Shown: positions 49,028-60,200, counted from the first letter of the stretch. The stretch: 62,266 nt of DNA from JAFDCJ01 sp964527835 (GCA_964527835.1 CAZGNV010000025.1:1-62266), one strand, 5' to 3'. The notes: generated by a model from the sequence alone, not told the origin. Numbers and translations are program-made.

Positions 49028-51775
49028 ATGGACAAAAAATGGGTGTACCTTTTCGATGAAGTGGATCAAGCTCAGCAGTATGTCGGCGGTGATTGGGAAG
49101 CCGTGCGCGGCTTGCTGGGCGGCAAAGGGGCTAACCTGGCTGAAATGGTGCGCATCGGGATCCCGGTGCCGCCGGGGTTTACCGTGACCACCGAGGCCTG
49201 CAATCAATACCTGGCTGGCGGCGGGGTCCTGCCTGAAGAGGTCTGGCAGCAGGCGATGGAGGCCATGAAGGTGCTTGAAGAAAAAACCGGCAAAAAATTT
49301 GGCGACCCCGTCCGCCCGTTGCTGGTTTCCTGCCGTTCTGGGGCGAAGTTCTCCATGCCGGGCATGATGGATACGGTGCTCAACATCGGTTTGAATGATG
49401 AAACCGTGCGGGGCATGATCGAACTGACCGGCGATGAGCGCTTTGTATATGACTCTTACCGGCGCCTGATCCAGATGTACGGGGCGGTCGTAATGGGTTT
49501 GCCGGATGAGGCCTTCGAGGAGGTGCTGACGGCGGCGCGGCGCAAGGCCGGGGTGCAGCTCGACACCGAACTGGACGCCGCCCAATGGCGGGCTGTCACC
49601 GGCGAGTTCAAGTCGATTTTCAGACGTCTAGCCGGGCGCGCATTTCCCACCGACCCGTTCGAGCAGTTGAAACTGGCCACCGAGGCGGTTTTTGAAAGCT
49701 GGAACGGCAAGCGGGCCATCGACTACCGCAACGCCGCCGGCATCGCTCATGACCTGGGCACGGCGGTCAACATCGTTGCCATGGTTTTCGGCAACATGGG
49801 CGAGGACAGCGCCACCGGCGTGGCCATGACCCGCAACAGCACCACCGGAGAGAAGCATATCGAAGGGGATTACCTCACCAACGCCCAGGGGGAGGATGTG
49901 GTGGCCGGCATTCGCATGACCAAGGACATCTCGCAGCTCAAAGAGGAAATGCCGGCGGCCTATGCCGAGTTTGAAGCCATTGCCCGGCGGCTGGAAGCGC
50001 ATTATCGCGAGATGCAGGACATGGAGTTTACCATCGAAAAGGGCAAGCTGTGGATGCTCCAGACCCGTGATGGCAAGCGTTCGGCCCAGGCCGCCGTGCG
50101 CATTGCCGTCGACATGACCGAAGAGGGCCTGATCAGCCGGCAGGAAGCGGTCATGCGGGTGACGGCCGAACAGGTGGACTTTTTTTTGCACCCCCAGTTC
50201 GATCACCAGGCCAAACGGGCGGCCCGGGAAGCCGGCGATTTTCTGGCCGCCGGGTTGAACGTCTCCCCGGGGGCGGCGGTGGGCATGGTGGCCTTTGACG
50301 CGGATCAGGCCGAGCTCTGGGGGAGAGATGAAGGCAAGCATGTGATCATGGTGCGCCCCGAGACCCGTCCGGATGACGTTCACGGGATGCTGGCCGCCGA
50401 AGGCATATTGACCAGCCGGGGGGGGCGAACCAGCCATGCAGCCCTGGTGGCCAGGCAGTTCGGCAAACCGGCGGTGGTCGGGGTGTCCAGCCTGGAGATC
50501 GATCTGACCAATCGCGAGATGAAAGTCGGCGATACCGTCATCCGCGAGGGCGACTGGCTTTCCATTGACGGCACCGCCGGCGAGGTGTACCTGGGCAAGC
50601 TGGACACCATGGTGCCGGACATCAAGGATCCCTGGCTGCTGAAGCTGCTGTCCTGGGCGGACGATTTTCGGCGCCTGGGGGTCTGGGCCAACGCCGACTA
50701 CCCGGAAGATGCCAGCCGGGCACGAGAGTACGGGGCTGAGGGGATCGGACTGTGCCGCACGGAGCACATGTTTTTTGAAAGCGAGCGGCTGCCCCACATC
50801 CGCAAGATGATCATGACCGATCTGGCCCATGAGCGCCAGGAGGCGCTCGAAGCCCTGCTGCCCTTTCAGCGGGAGGATTTTGCGGGCCTGTTCCGGGCCA
50901 TGGATGGTCTGCCGGTGATCATTCGTCTGATTGACCCGCCGCTGCATGAATTTTTGCCCGATCCGCTGGATTTGATGCATGAGCTGGCGGATTTGAAAAT
51001 CCGGCTGCAGCAGGCCCCAAACCTGGCCCAACTAGATGATTTGCTGGAGCAGATCCGGATCAAGGAGAGCCTGCTCAAACGGGCCGAAGCCCTGCACGAG
51101 GACAATCCCATGCTGGGGCTGCGCGGCGTGCGGCTGGGAATCCACATTCCGGAACTGACCACCATGCAGGTGCGCGCCATTTTCGAGGCTGCCTGTGCGG
51201 TGGCCAAGGAAGGCGTCAGCGTTCACCCGGAAATCATGATTCCGCTGACCAGCCATGTCAACGAGCTCAAGATTCAGCGCGAGGCGCTGGAAAAAGAAGC
51301 CCAAAAAGTCATGCAGACCGAGGCCATCAAGGTGGATTACAAATTCGGTACGATGATCGAAATTCCGCGCGCCGCACTGACCGCCGACCAGATCGCTGAA
51401 TACGCCCAGTTCATCTCCTTCGGAACCAACGACCTGACCCAGACCACCTACGGCATCTCCCGTGATGATGCCGAAGCGGGATTCTTGATGCAGTACATTG
51501 CCATGGGGGTGCTGCCGGAAAACCCCTTTGCGACCCTCGACCGGGACGGAGTGGCTGAGCTGATGCGCATCGCCGTATCCAAGGGACGCACCCAAAACCC
51601 GCAGCTGGAATGCGGCATCTGCGGGGAGCATGGCGGAGATTCGGAATCCATCGAAATCTGCCACGAGTTGAACCTGACCTATGTGTCGTGTTCGCCTTTC
51701 CGGGTGCCCATCGCCAGGCTGGCGGCCGCCCATGCAGCCCTCCGGGAAAAACAGGCCGGCAGCGACCCGCAATAA
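49028..51775 (+). CDS. ppdK: Pyruvate, phosphate dikinase
   Basis: A 915-residue three-domain enzyme that interconverts pyruvate, ATP and phosphate with PEP, AMP and pyrophosphate. The N-terminal ATP-grasp opens LLGGKGANLAEMVRIGIPVP, the swivelling phosphohistidine domain has GGRTSHAALVARQFGKPAVV (catalytic His), and the C-terminal PEP-binding barrel ends LECGICGEHGGD. Longer than the usual 870-890 residues only slightly. In an anaerobe, it may serve gluconeogenesis from acetyl-CoA/pyruvate or pyrophosphate use. Located 50 bp after the acyl-CoA dehydrogenase on the same strand, so possibly co-transcribed. Confidence 0.95.
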   Translation: MDKKWVYLFDEVDQAQQYVGGDWEAVRGLLGGKGANLAEMVRIGIPVPPGFTVTTEACNQYLAGGGVLPEEVWQQAMEAMKVLEEKTGKKFGDPVRPLLVSCRSGAKFSMPGMMDTVLNIGLNDETVRGMIELTGDERFVYDSYRRLIQMYGAVVMGLPDEAFEEVLTAARRKAGVQLDTELDAAQWRAVTGEFKSIFRRLAGRAFPTDPFEQLKLATEAVFESWNGKRAIDYRNAAGIAHDLGTAVNIVAMVFGNMGEDSATGVAMTRNSTTGEKHIEGDYLTNAQGEDVVAGIRMTKDISQLKEEMPAAYAEFEAIARRLEAHYREMQDMEFTIEKGKLWMLQTRDGKRSAQAAVRIAVDMTEEGLISRQEAVMRVTAEQVDFFLHPQFDHQAKRAAREAGDFLAAGLNVSPGAAVGMVAFDADQAELWGRDEGKHVIMVRPETRPDDVHGMLAAEGILTSRGGRTSHAALVARQFGKPAVVGVSSLEIDLTNREMKVGDTVIREGDWLSIDGTAGEVYLGKLDTMVPDIKDPWLLKLLSWADDFRRLGVWANADYPEDASRAREYGAEGIGLCRTEHMFFESERLPHIRKMIMTDLAHERQEALEALLPFQREDFAGLFRAMDGLPVIIRLIDPPLHEFLPDPLDLMHELADLKIRLQQAPNLAQLDDLLEQIRIKESLLKRAEALHEDNPMLGLRGVRLGIHIPELTTMQVRAIFEAACAVAKEGVSVHPEIMIPLTSHVNELKIQREALEKEAQKVMQTEAIKVDYKFGTMIEIPRAALTADQIAEYAQFISFGTNDLTQTTYGISRDDAEAGFLMQYIAMGVLPENPFATLDRDGVAELMRIAVSKGRTQNPQLECGICGEHGGDSESIEICHELNLTYVSCSPFRVPIARLAAAHAALREKQAGSDPQ

Positions 51776-51946
51776 AACCGTCGCCGGGATTGCTGCCTAA
51801 TAAATTGCCGCGGCCTAAAGTCCAACGGTCGGGATGCCGATAATACCTGTCAAGCACCCTGCATTTCAGCGGGCGGCGGTGCTTTTCATGAATCGGCAAC
51901 CGGATGCTGGCACAATTGCGTCTAGAACAGCATTCACACGGTCAGG

Positions 51947-53143
51947 ATGGACATGTCCGAATCCCAGGCAAAATCCGGCAACACCCGTTTAATGGGGAAA
52001 AAAAGCATTCCGGAGCATATCATCGACGGATCGATTGCCATTGATTCCATCGAAGCCTATCGCAGCATTCTGCAGCAGTTTCCCCGGCATCCCGCGCTGT
52101 TAAAAAAATATGCGGACCTGCTGTTTCGCCGCGATCTGCTGGATCTGGCCGCAAAGTCCTACGACGAGGCGGCCCGGCTTTTTATCGAGTCCGGCCAGAT
52201 GCTGCCGGCCCTGGTTGCCAAAAAACAGCAATGGTTGATCAAGCCTCCGGCCAAGGAGGATATCCGCCTTTTTCTAGCGGAGCTGGCCGGGGGCAATTTT
52301 CAGCAGACCCCCATCAAGGTGTTTCTGGAGCGCCTGCCGCCCCGGCAACTGCTGGCCGTGATGACGGGTTTTGTGCGGGTCCGGCTGCTGGCCGGCAAGA
52401 TCGTCAGAAAAGCCGGGCAGCGCGAAACCGACCTTTATTTTATCGTTTCCGGGACCCTGAAGGACTCCGTTTATCCATCCCTGGAAACCAAGGAGCGAAT
52501 TTACCGCAAGGCCCGCATCGATTTATCCGAAAACGACTTTTTTGGCGACATCTACCCGTTTAAAACCGATCAGACTTCCGTTTGCACCACTGAAACCCTT
52601 ACCGAGGTCGAGATGGTGAAGATATCCCGGCAAAAGCTGATGACCCTGTGCCGGAAATACCCCGACATCGAGCTGGCGATCATCAACCTGTTTAAGATCC
52701 GGCGCGGCGCGGTGGAAAAAGCGCCGGCTTCCATGATCCGCAAAGCTGAGCGCTACCAGCTGCCCATAAAAATGAAGCTGGAGGTTGCCTCCGGGCAGCC
52801 TTCCGGTGCTCCACTGGTCATCGACGGTTATTCCAGCGATATCTCCATCGGCGGGATTTGTGTGATTTTAAACGGCCAGAGTGAACACATGGCTCACCTG
52901 CTGGGCTCCCTGCCGCCCGGCGGCGGCGACCAGGTCCGGGTCCGCTTTCCCGGCGAAACCATGGAGCTCAAGGTCCAGGGCAACATCGCCTGGCATCACA
53001 AGATTCATTTTAACGGCACCAAAACCCTGGCCTTGGGCATTCAGTTTGAAGAGGACTCTCCCAAACTGCAGGGGATGCTGTTCATGTTTGCCAACAGCCT
53101 GGGCGGCAAATCCATATCGCAAAAGGACAATCGGACCCCATGA
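51947..53143 (+). CDS. Cyclic-nucleotide-binding plus PilZ protein
   Basis: A 398-residue cytoplasmic protein. A helical TPR-like N-terminus (about 30-110) leads into a cNMP-binding beta-roll (about 125-255; RKAGQRETDLYFIVSGTL). The C-terminal PilZ domain has the c-di-GMP-binding signature RKAERYQLP followed by DISIGG. It could combine inputs from a cyclic nucleotide or other small ligand and from c-di-GMP. Stop codon overlaps the next gene by 4 bp (ATGA), so it is co-translated with the hybrid kinase, probably as a partner. Confidence 0.85.
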   Translation: MDMSESQAKSGNTRLMGKKSIPEHIIDGSIAIDSIEAYRSILQQFPRHPALLKKYADLLFRRDLLDLAAKSYDEAARLFIESGQMLPALVAKKQQWLIKPPAKEDIRLFLAELAGGNFQQTPIKVFLERLPPRQLLAVMTGFVRVRLLAGKIVRKAGQRETDLYFIVSGTLKDSVYPSLETKERIYRKARIDLSENDFFGDIYPFKTDQTSVCTTETLTEVEMVKISRQKLMTLCRKYPDIELAIINLFKIRRGAVEKAPASMIRKAERYQLPIKMKLEVASGQPSGAPLVIDGYSSDISIGGICVILNGQSEHMAHLLGSLPPGGGDQVRVRFPGETMELKVQGNIAWHHKIHFNGTKTLALGIQFEEDSPKLQGMLFMFANSLGGKSISQKDNRTP

Positions 53144-56100
53144 ACGGCCTGATCCAGGTAATAAAAGAACGAAAAATCGGATTGCCGGCCGCCGATGGCG
53201 ATCTGAGCGCTTCTTTTCGTGGCGGCGGCGCAGATCGTGTCGGGGACAACCGGGGCTCGATTCCACAAAGCGCGGCTGGGCAGCACACGCAGCAGGTTTC
53301 TGCGGATCCTGACGCACCGCTTTACAACAGCCGCATCATCAGCACCTACCTGGAGTACCTGCGGCAGTTTCACCCGGACATTGAGATCGATTCTGTTTTA
53401 CGGGCGGCGGGAATAACCTCCCCCGAGGCGGAAGATCCCGGACACTGGTTCAGCCAGCGCCAGACCGACCGGTTCCATGAGATTCTCGTGGCCAGGACCG
53501 GCAACCGCCACATTGCCAGGGATGCCGGCCGATTCACGGTGTCATCCAGGCGACTGGGGGCCGTCGGGCAGTATGCCCTGGGGCTGATCAACCTGGCCTC
53601 CATTTATCTGAGATCCGGCAAGCTGGCAAAAACCCTGTCCCGGGGAGCAGTGATGACGGCCAAAAAGCTGGCCAGCAACAAGGTGGAAATCACTTCGGTT
53701 CCCACCCCGGGAACTGCGGAAAAACCCTATCAATGCGAAAATCGAATCGGGACCCTGGAGGCGGTGCCCGGGCTGGTTCACCATCAATACGCCGAGGTTG
53801 AGCATCCTGCCTGCATCCACCGGGGCGATGAGTGCTGCCGCTACATCGTCACCTGGGAAAAATCGGCGGCCCTCATCTGGCAGCAGATCAGCCGCGCGGC
53901 ACCTTTCATCGCACTGGCCATCAGCCTGACAGCCTATCCATTTCTGTCCGGCCGGGTTTGGGGCGACCTGGTACTGGGGTGTGCCTTTATCATGCTGCTT
54001 GTTTTCCTGCGTGCCGAACGGCTGACCAGGGCCGGGCTGGTGGCAACCATCGAAAACCAGGGCAATGCGGCCCGGGAACTGCTCGAAGAGATCGACATCC
54101 GCCACCGCAATGCTCAGCTGATCCAGGAAATCGGCCAGACCGTGTCCCGCATCCTGGATGAGCAGCGCATCGCCAACAGCATCATGGCGGTGGTGGAAAA
54201 ACACCTGTATTTTGATCGCGGCATGATCCTGCTGGCCGAGCCGGCCGGCCGCCGGTTGCACCTGACCGCCGACTTCGGCTACACCGCCCAGCAGCGAGCC
54301 CTGCTGGGCGACCATGAATTCAATCTTGAAGACCCGGTCTCCGACGGGCTGATTATCCGCGCATTTCGCGAACAAAAGCCCTTTCTGGTCAAAGATGTTG
54401 CTAAGATCATCAAGCAGGCTTCACCGAAAAGGCGCAAACTCATGCGCCGGGTGGGGGTCAAATCATTTGTTTGCCTGCCCATTGTCTATGAAAGACAAAG
54501 CCTGGGGGTGATGGTGGTGGAAAACAACAACCTGCACCGGCAGCCCGGGCACAGTGAAATGAGCCTCCTGCTGGGCGTGGCCTCCCAGACAGCCCTGAGC
54601 ATCATCAACGCGCGGTCTGTTAAAAAGATCAGAGAAAGCGAACGAAAATACCGTCTGCTGGCCGATAACAGTTCGGATATCATCTGGGTGTTCGACCCGT
54701 TTCGCGAGCAGCTGACCTATGTCAGTCCCTCGGTGGCGCGGGTCCTGGGTTTTGCCCCCGAGGAGTTCATGGAGCTGGATCTAGCGGAAATCTTCACTCC
54801 TGCTTCCCTGGAGCACGCCCTGGCCATTCTCGGAAAAGAACTGGCCGCAGAAAACAACGACCGCAGGAGCCGTTTGGAATTCCATCGCTCCCGGACCCTG
54901 GAACTCGAACAGTACCGCAAGGACGGCTCCACCCTGTGGATAGAAGTAACCGCGACTTTTATCCGCAACAAGGACGGCCGGATTGTTTCCCTGCTGGGAG
55001 CCTCCCGCGACATATCCAAACGCAAGCGGGCCGAGCAGGAAAAAAAGGAACTGGAAGCCCGGCTGCAGCAGGCCCATAAAATGGAGGCCATCGGCACCCT
55101 GGCCGGCGGCATCGCTCATGATTTCAACAACATTCTCGGCGCGGTGCTCGGCTATGCGGAAATGTCCCTGGAAGATGCCGAGCCCGGATCACTGATTCAC
55201 AGCAATCTGACCGAAGTTTTGACCGCCGGCACCCGGGCCAAGGACCTGGTCAAGCAGATTCTGGCCTTCAGTCGCCAGGCCGAACAGGAGCTGCGGCCCG
55301 TCCAGGTCAAGCTGATTGTCAATGAAGCCGTCAAACTGCTGCGCGCCTCGCTGCCTTCCACCATTGAGATTCGCCGGCGCATCACCAGTAATTCGGCCAC
55401 CCTGGCCGATGCCACCCAGATCCACCAGGTCATGATGAATCTTTGCACCAACGCCCACCACGCCATGGCCGAAGAGGGGGGCGTCCTGGAGGTGGGCCTG
55501 GCCGATGTCAGGATAGACAATGCGGACGAGGCGCGCGAACTGGACCTGTCTCCCGGCTGCTACCTGTGCCTGACGGTGGGCGACACCGGCTGCGGCATGC
55601 CGCCGGAGGTCATCGCGCGCATCTTTGATCCGTTTTTTACCACCAAGGGCCGGGACAAGGGAACGGGCATGGGACTGGCGGTGGTCCACGGAATTGTCAA
55701 AAGCCATGGCGGGGCTGTGCGCATGGACAGCCAGCCGGGCCGCGGCACCACCTTCGAGATCTTTTTGCCGGTGATCCGCCAGGCAGCCGAATCCGCTGCC
55801 GTGGCCGACGGGGAGCGGCTTCCCACGGGAGAGGAGCAGATTCTTTTCGTGGACGACGAAAAGGCCCTGGTGGACCTGGGACGGCAGATGCTGGAGCGCC
55901 TGGGCTACAAGGTCATCTGCCGCACTTCCAGCATCGAGGCCCTGGAGCTGTTCAAGATCCGACCGGAGCAGTTTGACCTGGTGATCACCGACATGACCAT
56001 GCCGAATTTGACAGGCGACAAACTGGCCGCCGAGCTCAAGCGCCTCCGCCCGGACATCCCCATCATCCTGTGCACCGGCTTCAGCGAGCAGGTCACCGAA

Positions 56101-56202
56101 GCCGGCGTCCGGCAGATGGACCTGCAGGCCTTTCTTTTCAAGCCCCTGGTGATGAACAAGCTGGCCCGCACCGTGCGTAAGGTGCTCGATGGGGATAATT
56201 AG
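53140..56202 (+). CDS. Membrane hybrid histidine kinase (sensor, GAF, PAS, receiver)
   Basis: A 1020-residue hybrid kinase. A cytoplasmic N-terminal sensor (about 60-245) contains the Cys/His-bearing ending ECPACIHRGDECCRYIVTWE-like portion characteristic of heme-NO-binding or V4R-like sensor domains; a ligand cannot be assigned. Two membrane helices (about 255-290), a GAF domain (about 330-485), a PAS domain (about 495-620), HisKA (phospho-acceptor His in AGGIAHDFNNILG), HATPase (GDTGCGMPPEVIARIFDPFF), and a C-terminal receiver (VDDEKALVDLG, Asp in LVITDMTMPN) follow. It is translated with the preceding PilZ protein. Confidence 0.9.
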   Translation: MNGLIQVIKERKIGLPAADGDLSASFRGGGADRVGDNRGSIPQSAAGQHTQQVSADPDAPLYNSRIISTYLEYLRQFHPDIEIDSVLRAAGITSPEAEDPGHWFSQRQTDRFHEILVARTGNRHIARDAGRFTVSSRRLGAVGQYALGLINLASIYLRSGKLAKTLSRGAVMTAKKLASNKVEITSVPTPGTAEKPYQCENRIGTLEAVPGLVHHQYAEVEHPACIHRGDECCRYIVTWEKSAALIWQQISRAAPFIALAISLTAYPFLSGRVWGDLVLGCAFIMLLVFLRAERLTRAGLVATIENQGNAARELLEEIDIRHRNAQLIQEIGQTVSRILDEQRIANSIMAVVEKHLYFDRGMILLAEPAGRRLHLTADFGYTAQQRALLGDHEFNLEDPVSDGLIIRAFREQKPFLVKDVAKIIKQASPKRRKLMRRVGVKSFVCLPIVYERQSLGVMVVENNNLHRQPGHSEMSLLLGVASQTALSIINARSVKKIRESERKYRLLADNSSDIIWVFDPFREQLTYVSPSVARVLGFAPEEFMELDLAEIFTPASLEHALAILGKELAAENNDRRSRLEFHRSRTLELEQYRKDGSTLWIEVTATFIRNKDGRIVSLLGASRDISKRKRAEQEKKELEARLQQAHKMEAIGTLAGGIAHDFNNILGAVLGYAEMSLEDAEPGSLIHSNLTEVLTAGTRAKDLVKQILAFSRQAEQELRPVQVKLIVNEAVKLLRASLPSTIEIRRRITSNSATLADATQIHQVMMNLCTNAHHAMAEEGGVLEVGLADVRIDNADEARELDLSPGCYLCLTVGDTGCGMPPEVIARIFDPFFTTKGRDKGTGMGLAVVHGIVKSHGGAVRMDSQPGRGTTFEIFLPVIRQAAESAAVADGERLPTGEEQILFVDDEKALVDLGRQMLERLGYKVICRTSSIEALELFKIRPEQFDLVITDMTMPNLTGDKLAAELKRLRPDIPIILCTGFSEQVTEAGVRQMDLQAFLFKPLVMNKLARTVRKVLDGDN

Positions 56203-56447
56203 CGAATTTTTTCCCCATTTAGCCCCAATTATGAACTGTATTTCCTAAAAGTAGGAAAAAAACCCCCCAATTACTATCTGTCCGCTGCCTGGAATATGCT
56301 CTAACCGTCTGAAATAACAGGATCCAAATAAAATAAGCCAGGTTGCATGATTATTGCATGAAAATAATGGGGCTTTAGTTTTCGTAAAAATTGAAAGCCA
56401 AACCAGGGGGAAACAGCAAAACAAACAGACACAAATCGGGGGGGGAA
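56203..56447. other. Intergenic region with TTTCCTAAAAGTAGGAAA palindrome
   Basis: Short of a gene, this 245-bp stretch has a perfect 7-bp inverted repeat TTTCCTA-AAAG-TAGGAAA at about 56240-56258 followed by an A-run and a C-run, and an AT-rich stretch with imperfect inverted repeats near 56345-56372. It presumably holds the promoter and operator of the PEP-CTERM gene. I saw no sigma-54 motif. Confidence 0.55.
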
Positions 56448-57125
56448 ATGAAAAGGAGATTATTACTGGCAGTGCTGGTGGCCGGCATGGTTGCGCTTGC
56501 CGTTCCGGTGCAGGCGACGAGGATCACGTTTGATCTGGATGTTGAATTCAGCGGGGCAACACCGCCCCAGTCAACTGAGTGGCCATGGCTGCGGGCAACC
56601 TTTGATGATGGGGACAGCCCGGGCAGCGTGGAGCTGACCATGGAAAGCCTGAACCTGACGGGGACTGAATTTGTCAGTGCCTGGTATTTTAACTTCAGCC
56701 CCCGTGGATCGGTGACCATTCTTAATGTTGATTATCAAAAAGGGCAGAAGGCCGATTGGGTTTCCCGTTCCGAAAAAGGCATCAAAGCCGACGGCGGCGG
56801 TCGCTACAACATTGTTTTTTACTTTCCCGTATCCAATCCCAAAAAAACCGCAGGTTCGACCGATGGGCGGTTTACCGGTCAACTGACGTCAACATACTTA
56901 TTATCAGCCGCTGGTTTGACTGTCGACAATTTCAATTTATTAAGCATTCCCGACGGGGATCATGGAACCTGGTACTCTGCGGCTCACATTCAGGCGATCG
57001 GCGATGATGACGGCAGTGGATTTATCGGCGCCGGCAACCCGGTTCCCGAACCGGCCAGTATTCTGCTGCTGGGCGTCGGCTTGGTGGGTGTGGCGGGGCT
57101 TGGCAGGAAACGCAAAAAAATATAG
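56448..57125 (+). CDS. PEP-CTERM-anchored secreted protein
   Basis: A 225-residue exported protein. Signal peptide KRRLLLAVLVAGMVALAVPV; a beta-rich middle of unknown function; then the sorting signal VPEPASILLLGVGLVGVAGL followed by GRKRKK. This matches the PEP-CTERM signal recognised by exosortase (EpsH/XrtA). No exosortase gene is in the window. ATG at 56448 with GGGGGGAAA ahead is chosen over an upstream frame start in AT-rich DNA. Substrate role is unknown; related proteins occur in extracellular matrix or biofilm clusters. Confidence 0.9.
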   Translation: MKRRLLLAVLVAGMVALAVPVQATRITFDLDVEFSGATPPQSTEWPWLRATFDDGDSPGSVELTMESLNLTGTEFVSAWYFNFSPRGSVTILNVDYQKGQKADWVSRSEKGIKADGGGRYNIVFYFPVSNPKKTAGSTDGRFTGQLTSTYLLSAAGLTVDNFNLLSIPDGDHGTWYSAAHIQAIGDDDGSGFIGAGNPVPEPASILLLGVGLVGVAGLGRKRKKI

Positions 57126-57185
57126 CCGGGTGATTTTCCTCCAAACGAACACCTCCCGATCATCTCCTGGCGGGACTTCAGCTTT

Positions 57186-57226
57186 TCACCCCTTCACCGG
57201 CCTGCGGTGAGGGGGTGATTTTTTTC
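57186..57226 (+). terminator. Intrinsic terminator after the PEP-CTERM gene
   Basis: TCACCCCTTCACCG and CGGTGAGGGGGTGA make a 14-bp stem with loop GCCTG, followed by seven T residues. One of the clearest terminators in the window. It faces the convergent pilin-like gene. Confidence 0.93.
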
Positions 57227-57276
57227 GTGGTCCCGGGCACTGGACCGGCAAAGAGATGTAAAATTCGGCATCCCTT

Positions 57277-60200
57277 TCAGGGCGGTGGCCAGTCCGGGTC
57301 CGTGGTGATGATCGGGTCGTTGGGACGGATGAAGCTCAGCTGAAAGTGATCGATGACTGCATCCTGGCGATTATTGGCGGCCACCGCGCCGGTAAAGCCG
57401 AACAGGAACTGGGTGAAATCGCCATGCTCGGCGGCGTTCAACTCGATGGTTTGGGCCAAGGGCAGCTCGGATCCTGTGCGATTGGTCGCATACTGGATGC
57501 GGGTGTCTTCATAAAAGGTGCCCAGCACATCGTTGCAGTCGGATTCTTTGCACTGTCGCACCCAGGCGTGCAGGGTGTATTCGTATTTGTCGTTGACCTT
57601 GGTAGTGCTGCGCATGACCTCCAGGCGCACGGCCCAGGGGCCGATGTCCGCGTTGTCGGGATTTCCCAGCAGCCAGTCGGTCTCGCTTTTCACATCGACG
57701 GGCTCACCGGCCACCCGCACGTTGGTGCCAATGCCCGTGGAGGTGACCAACAAGTCGCTGCGGTTGGGCGGTCGTGCGATCCGGTTGCGGGCAAACACCT
57801 TGTCATCATCGTTGCCGAAATAGACCGTCCCGTCCGGGCCGATGGCCGGATCGGACTTGACCGCGGGGGTCGTACAGGGCGAGATGCTGCAGGTGTCCAG
57901 GGACCACTCCACGTATTCGTCGGCCGGGCTGATGGCGTAAAGATAGCCGTCATCGGATCCCACGTAGATCACCCCGTCAGCCCCAATGGCCGGAGATGAC
58001 GCACTGTTGTCGTTGAGGTTTTTATCCCACCGCCAGCCGTTGCCGTCCGGCTTGACGGCAAACAGCTGGCCATCGTCGGTGACATGATAGATGGTGCCAG
58101 CAAAGCCACTGTCAGTGTGATCGACTACCGGATCATTTGAGCCTGAATTTCCCGGCAGATCAACATAAAAGGGGGACGTCCAGGCCGGGCTGCTGTTGCT
58201 GGCGTTGATGGCATATAGCTTGCTGTCGTTGCTGTCGACGACGTATACCACGCTGCCGTCTTTGCTCAGGGCGGGTGCGGTCGAAAAATACCCTGACAAT
58301 GTGGAGGCCCATCTTTGGCTGCCGTCGGGATTGAAAGCCCGGATGGTGCCGAATACTTCAATTACGTAAATGGTGCCGTCATAGTCCCCGCCGGTGCGGT
58401 CCACGACTGGGCTGGAGCGCACCTCGCCGCCGGTGGGCTTGGCCCATTTCAGGGTCCCGTTCGGGTCGATAGCATACAAATTGCCATTGCGGGATCCCAC
58501 GTAGATCACGCCGTTTTTATCCACTGCGGGGGTGGATTCGCTGATCTGGTCATCGGTTGCATCATTGCCATCCGAGACCGGGAAAGCCCATTTTTGACTC
58601 CCGTCGCCGGCATTGATGGCCCACACGGTGGGCGTGGTGCCGGTGCTTTTATCATAGGAGCTAAAATAGATAGTTTTGGCGTCGTTGCTGACGGCCGGCG
58701 AGCTGGTTTCTACTTGGTCGTGTGTCGAAAAGGTCCATCTATGAGTTCCGTCCTCCAGGTTGATGGCATGCAGGCGGCCGTTGTTGGTGGTCACGTAAAC
58801 CGCATCCCCCGGCACCACCGCCGGCCGGGATGTGATATCACCACTGCCCTGGAAATAGCCTCCGGTTCCGTTACCCTCCCAGGGATTTTCGGCCGTCTTT
58901 TCGGCGGCGTGACGGTTGTCGTCGTAGGAAGGCGGGCCTGAAGGCTCTGGATTGTCGTCTCGGCAGGTGATGTCCAGGCTGGTGTTGCCCCAGAACACGT
59001 ACTGGACGGCGTCTTTATCATTGGCTAAAGGGTCCTTGCGGGTGTGAAGGTTCACGTTGTTTGCGTCTGCACAATACTTGAAGTTGCTGTTGTCGGTGCG
59101 CATATCAAACTCAAGTGCGATTTTGGGCGGCTGTAAACCCTCACCTGATTCGTCCAGAAAAGGGCTTCCACCAGGATCCGTCCGGCTGTCGCCGGCATAG
59201 CCCAGCAGTTCGGGCAATTGGATGTCGCCGCCGGCCGAGCCAGTGTCGTTGAGCGCCCCGTTGAGCAGGGCGAAGGTGAGCCCCTCGCCGGTTCCCGAGT
59301 AAGCCAGGGTGAAAAACACCCGTATTCCGTATTTAAAAAGGCATTTGCCGGTATCGCAATAATCGGCGCTGCCGCCGATGCTTTTTTTAAAGACATCGTA
59401 CCAGCCGGCGCCAAATTCGGTACTGCTGGAACCCGCGGCGACCCCACCGCCGATATTGAGCGTATCGGCATCGGTGTCCGTTTTGATAAAATTTTGGTCA
59501 GTTTCCTTTTCGGACAGATTGCTCGTCAGATCGTCGGCTGTGATGTCCGGTTTGCGGGCCATGGCCTGGGCCGGGAAGGTGTCGTAAAGATTGACCCCGT
59601 CTTCCAGCTTGCCGGTGAGCGTCACCGCTCCCGAGCTAGCGGTGGGGATGACGATGTGGTTGCGGGGGGACAGCACGATGAAATCGCCATCGTAAGTTCC
59701 TTCTGCTCCGTTATAGGTATGTTCAATGAGCACCGAAGAAGGCACTGTGATGTTCGGCATCGGCGCTGCAGATAGATTGACCAGCAGCACCCAATTGCTT
59801 AGCGGCTCGGGGTCATCCAGGCGTTCATAGACATAATCGACACTTTGAATATTCACGGCGCCGTTATAATCAGGAAAAAAATTCTTTGCGACTCGTTCGA
59901 CATAAAGATTGCCGCCCTCAGAAAGCGTTTGTGGAGACTTGCTTTGCTCGGGTTTGACCGCCAGGCAGATGCGCTCTCCTGGGTTGGCAATAAAATCGCC
60001 GCTTGTTTTTATCACCAGGGTCGTGTTGCCGGGGGTTGCGGTAGATCCGGACTTAACAGAATTGCGAGTGCTGGTAAGGTTGAAGTTTGTGCCGATATGG
60101 TCGTAATTGACATACCACAGGCCGACCGGAATGCTGAATCCCTCGGGAATTTTGCCCTCGGGTACGGTTAGCGAAAGATCGGAGCCGTCGTAGGAAACAA

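Noticed and set aside
56240..56262. The TTTCCTA/TAGGAAA hairpin as a terminator
   Set aside because: It is followed by A and C runs, not by a T-run, on the plus strand. An operator or leader structure is more likely.
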